Of a stretch of DNA of 25,171 nucleotides, positions 22,943-25,171 are shown piece after piece; the first letter of the stretch is position 1; each line of letters begins with the position of its first letter. Source of the DNA: CAZSTA01 sp964609495 [NCBI: uncultured bacterium] (GTDB taxonomy: Bacteria; CAZSTA01); assembly GCA_964609495.1 (NCBI GenBank), contig CAZSTA010000031.1, forward strand, positions 1 through 25,171, given 5' to 3'. The notes below the pieces were generated by a model, which saw only the letters and a list, made by a program, of their open reading frames with translations, was not told the DNA's origin and did not search any database. A program made the position numbers and the translations under genes.

Positions 22943-23419
22943 ATGGAAGCCTTTGTTATAATATTTATCATATGGATAGCCATTTCGTTACTAACTCGCC
23001 TCTTAAGCTCGGCTGGAAAGGCTGGGAGTTCTAAACCAACAGAAAAATTCTTAATTAGAGGAGGGGAGGAGAAACAATATAAGGGTGCTTTAACTGATAG
23101 GATAAGGGAGGACCTCCTCGCCTACTCTGGAATTAAGCAAGTCGGGGAGCAGGGGGAAGCGGGAAGCTCTGTTCAGATTCTCGTCGCTCCCGAGGAAGCT
23201 TCTCATTATCCTGAATTGGAAGAAGAGTTAGAAACCCCGATATTTGAAGAGAGACCTAAACCTCTTCGACAGAAGGAGAAGATCGAGAAACCCTCTCCAC
23301 CGTCTATCCCTCAGAGAGCTGCGCTTCCGAAGTTCAATGTCTCTACTCTTCAGCAAGCCATAATTATGGTTGAGATATTAGGACCACCTCGAGCCAGAAG
23401 GCAACTTCGCAGACTATAA
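22943..23419 (+). CDS. Hypothetical single-pass membrane protein between floA and phoH
   Basis: I do not recognise this 158-residue protein. It begins with one hydrophobic helix (AFVIIFIIWIAISLLTRLL). A long, polar, Glu- and Pro-rich segment follows (EEELETPIFEERPKPLRQKEK, PSPPSIPQ) that is probably disordered, then a short conserved-looking C-terminus (LQQAIIMVEILGPPRARRQLRRL). This is the layout of a membrane-anchored adaptor with a C-terminal contact peptide. The ATG at 22943 is chosen because AGAGG lies about seven bases upstream; an in-frame TTG 18 bases earlier has no SD. In Bacillus the same gap between floA and phoH holds yqfB-yqfD; no similarity to these is visible. Confidence 0.75.
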   Translation: MEAFVIIFIIWIAISLLTRLLSSAGKAGSSKPTEKFLIRGGEEKQYKGALTDRIREDLLAYSGIKQVGEQGEAGSSVQILVAPEEASHYPELEEELETPIFEERPKPLRQKEKIEKPSPPSIPQRAALPKFNVSTLQQAIIMVEILGPPRARRQLRRL

Positions 23420-23495
23420 TGAGGGGGAAATTCCCCCTTCAAACCCTCTTATATCAAATAAATAATCTTCTCCTATTTTCAGAAATTATTTAGAG
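23420..23495 (+). other. Small hairpin before phoH
   Basis: AGGGGG-AAATT-CCCCCT forms a six-pair hairpin directly after the stop codon of the hypothetical gene, without a T-run behind it. It is more likely an mRNA-stabilising or partial attenuating structure than a full terminator. No SD is clear before the phoH ATG (TTTAGAG lies immediately next to it). Confidence 0.4.
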
Positions 23496-24542
23496 ATGGG
23501 GGATTATTTGAAAGAAGTTATTCTTTCCCTTGAAAACGAAGAGGAATCCAGAGATCTTTTTGGACAATATGATAACAATCTAAAATTGATAGAAGCCAGC
23601 TTCCCAGTCAAGATAGTAGCCCGAGGAAGGGAGATCACTATAAGTGGGGAAGCTGGTGAGGTTTATAGGACTCAAAGGTTATTCAACGAACTTCTGATAG
23701 CCATACGTTCGGGACATATCCTAAGATCTCCTGATATTAAATATGCTATTAGGATGATAAAGGATGACTCCTCTTTCTCCTTGCAGGATTTAGTGAATAG
23801 TGTGATTCAAGTAACTCCGCGAGGTAAGCAGATAAAGCCTAAGACCACTGGTCAGAAAAAATATGTCGAGGCTATCCGAAAGTTCGATATAGTATTTTCC
23901 ATTGGTCCAGCGGGAACTGGAAAGACTTATCTAGCTATGGCGATGGCGATCTCTGCTCTCGCTAACAGAGAGATCAGCCGTATCATTCTAGTTCGTCCCG
24001 CAGTGGAGGCTGGGGAAAAATTGGGCTTCCTGCCTGGTGATCTTCAGCAAAAGGTCGATCCCTACCTGAGACCATTATATGACGCTATCTACGATATGAT
24101 GGAGGTCGATAGATTCCAGAAGTATATGGAAAGGGGTATCATCGAGGTTGCTCCCCTAGCCTATATGAGAGGAAGAACGCTCAACGATGCCTTCGTCATC
24201 CTTGATGAGGCTCAGAATACTACCCCAGAGCAGATGAAGATGTTCTTAACTCGTCTCGGTTTCGGCTCTAAGACCGTTATAACCGGGGATATAACCCAAA
24301 TAGATCTACCTAATGATAAGTACTCTGGTCTATTACAAGCTAGAGATATACTGAAGGATGTGGAGGGGATCGAGTTCATCTATCTGACGGATAAGGATGT
24401 AGTTAGACACGAATTAGTTCAGAAGATCATCAAAGCCTATGAGAATTATGAAAATTCCAGGAGGAAATCACCTCGATCTCTAAATAAAATAGGAGAGGTG
24501 GAGGGGAGGATTCCTCCCTTTACCAGAGAGAGATCCAGATAA
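23496..24542 (+). CDS. phoH: PhoH-family ATPase
   Basis: PhoH-like proteins are cytoplasmic P-loop ATPases associated with RNA metabolism, near ybeY and yqfF in many genomes. The protein has 348 residues. An N-terminal KH-like portion (about 35-105) is followed by the linker VTPRGKQIKPKTTGQKKYVEAI. The Walker A is GPAGTGKT (137-144). Typical blocks follow: ILVRPAVEAGEKLGFLPGDLQQKVDPYLRPLYDA, the Walker B FVILDEAQNTTPEQMK, and KTVITGDITQIDLP. The true domain ends near KIIKAYENYE; beyond it the last ~30 residues include NKIGEVEGRIPPFT, encoded by a dispersed repeat (24481-24523). The next gene starts with no gap. Confidence 0.96.
   Translation: MGDYLKEVILSLENEEESRDLFGQYDNNLKLIEASFPVKIVARGREITISGEAGEVYRTQRLFNELLIAIRSGHILRSPDIKYAIRMIKDDSSFSLQDLVNSVIQVTPRGKQIKPKTTGQKKYVEAIRKFDIVFSIGPAGTGKTYLAMAMAISALANREISRIILVRPAVEAGEKLGFLPGDLQQKVDPYLRPLYDAIYDMMEVDRFQKYMERGIIEVAPLAYMRGRTLNDAFVILDEAQNTTPEQMKMFLTRLGFGSKTVITGDITQIDLPNDKYSGLLQARDILKDVEGIEFIYLTDKDVVRHELVQKIIKAYENYENSRRKSPRSLNKIGEVEGRIPPFTRERSR
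24481..24523 (+). repeat. In-frame palindromic repeat inside phoH
   Basis: The block beginning TAAATAAA and containing GGAGGGGAGGATTCCTCCC is nearly the same as 24949-24988 in the following gene (about five mismatches and a two-base gap). The palindrome GGGAGGA-T-TCCTCCC sits at its centre. It is read as NKIGEVEGRIPPFT at the C-terminus of PhoH. Confidence 0.7.
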
Positions 24543-25171
24543 ATGTTAAATAGTTTTAAGAGTTGGTGGTCTAGGATAAGTCGTAGAAATGATCACCAAA
24601 TTAAACGTAAGAGTAAAAAGTCTCCCTACTGGAGAAGAGCCGTAATAGGGATAGCTGTCTTTATCGCTCTTCTCCTTATCCTCAATATGAATTTCCATTC
24701 CAGTGGAGTAGCTATCAAACCAGGGCAGTTGAGTCCCAGAGATATTAAATCTGGAAAGACAATTGAGATCGAGGATAAAGAGGCAGGAGAGAAGTTGAGG
24801 GAGAGCGCTGCTAGAGCTGTTGAACCAGTATATAACATAGATCCCAAGATCGCCAATGAGACTATGTTTCGTATCGAAACCTTATTTAAGGTTGTCAAGG
24901 AGGCTAAACGAGATAAGAAGAGATCGGAAAAGGATTCCTCATCTCCTATAAATAAAGGAGGGGTAGAGGGGAGGACTCCTCCCCCTACGTATAGTTCTCT
25001 ATCCCAGGGAGTAGAAGTTGACCCAATCAAGCTACGCATAGATTCCTTAAAGAAGATGTTTCCTCGACTGCCCGATGATACAGTTTACCTTCTCCTGAAC
25101 TTCGAAGAGGAACAGTTGTCTCAATATGAACAAATGCTAGCTCAAATCATTGGGGAGATAATGAAAAGGGG
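24543..25171 (+). CDS. 7TM-HD family phosphohydrolase, N-terminal part (YqfF/PgpH type), cut by the window end
   Basis: ATG at 24543 follows the phoH stop directly; 209 codons are visible and the frame is open at the edge. The basic N-terminus (SRRNDHQIKRKSKKSPYWRR) leads to one transmembrane helix (AVIGIAVFIALLLIL, about 34-48). The start of the extracytoplasmic 7TM-7TMR_HDED domain follows: LSPRDIKSGKTIEIEDKEAGEKLRESAARAVEPVYNIDP. Proteins of this family carry a C-terminal HD domain that degrades cyclic di-AMP; that part lies outside the window. Its place after phoH is the standard context. The segment INKGGVEGRTPPPT (about residues 136-149) is an insertion encoded by a dispersed repeat. 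The SD is weak, so coupling to phoH is likely. Confidence 0.9.
   Translation, partial: MLNSFKSWWSRISRRNDHQIKRKSKKSPYWRRAVIGIAVFIALLLILNMNFHSSGVAIKPGQLSPRDIKSGKTIEIEDKEAGEKLRESAARAVEPVYNIDPKIANETMFRIETLFKVVKEAKRDKKRSEKDSSSPINKGGVEGRTPPPTYSSLSQGVEVDPIKLRIDSLKKMFPRLPDDTVYLLLNFEEEQLSQYEQMLAQIIGEIMKR
24949..24988 (+). repeat. In-frame palindromic repeat inside the 7TM-HD gene
   Basis: This is the second copy of the repeat found at the end of phoH, with the palindrome GGGGAGGA-C-TCCTCCCC. It is read in the same frame as in phoH and gives NKGGVEGRTPPPT, within the extracytoplasmic domain. Confidence 0.7.

Noticed and set aside
24626-25039. Minus-strand ORF at the right edge
   Set aside because: It lies opposite the plus-strand 7TM-HD gene, which has clear family sequence and continues the phoH operon.

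Overview
The window looks like chromosome of an uncultured bacterium. By eye it is about 42-45% GC, rich in ATA, AGA and AGG codons, with strong sigma-70 type promoters (TTGACA-17-TATAAT) and clear Shine-Dalgarno (SD) sites. The right end carries rpsU, yqeY, two nfeD genes, floA, an unknown membrane protein, phoH and a 7TM-HD (yqfF/pgpH) gene. That order is close to the Bacillus yqeY-yqfF region but also occurs in deep-branching phyla. A Wzx-type flippase and surface-glycan genes are present. I cannot fix the phylum.

Layout. (1) 1-5660, minus strand: a promoter, an IscB omega-RNA, iscB, rlmN, purA, a GC-rich serine hydrolase of beta-lactamase type, and a cob(I)alamin adenosyltransferase, all tightly packed as one operon. 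(2) 5699-11066, minus strand: a surface-polysaccharide cluster (membrane-anchored methyltransferase, flippase, two more methyltransferases, GT2 glycosyltransferase). It is read from a second copy of the same promoter and ends in a clear intrinsic terminator. (3) 11083-11315: a MITE-like element whose terminal sequence recurs inverted at the window start. (4) 11332-15081, plus strand: a large secreted Asp-box (BNR/YCF48-like) propeller protein followed by hisF. (5) 15083-17219: an accessory patch holding a single-chain DNA methyltransferase plus Mrr-like nuclease, flanked by two decayed gene ends. (6) 17301-18822: hpt, with a short upstream ORF, and a TIM-barrel sugar isomerase. (7) 18987 to the end: the rpsU to 7TM-HD cluster for translation, membrane microdomains and RNA or cyclic-dinucleotide metabolism.

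The most notable system is the IscB locus. The nuclease appears intact (PLMP motif, RuvC I-III, HNH) and lies behind a well-folded omega-RNA of about 250 nt. No transposase or right end is visible: the iscB stop codon overlaps the rlmN start (ATGA). The sequence just 5' of the omega-RNA, where the guide should lie, belongs to a 78-bp promoter repeat. The second copy of that repeat, in front of the glycan operon, has the same guide-matching bases with one mismatch, followed by ATGA. This fits precise insertion of an IscB/HEARO element between a promoter and the rlmN start codon, and leaves a near-perfect target elsewhere in the window.

The window is also rich in small palindromic repeats. A 49-bp family has three copies with a compensatory base-pair change, and one copy forms the C-terminus of a glycosyltransferase. 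A second family of about 40 bp sits in frame inside both phoH and the next gene, encoding related peptides, much like Rickettsia palindromic elements.
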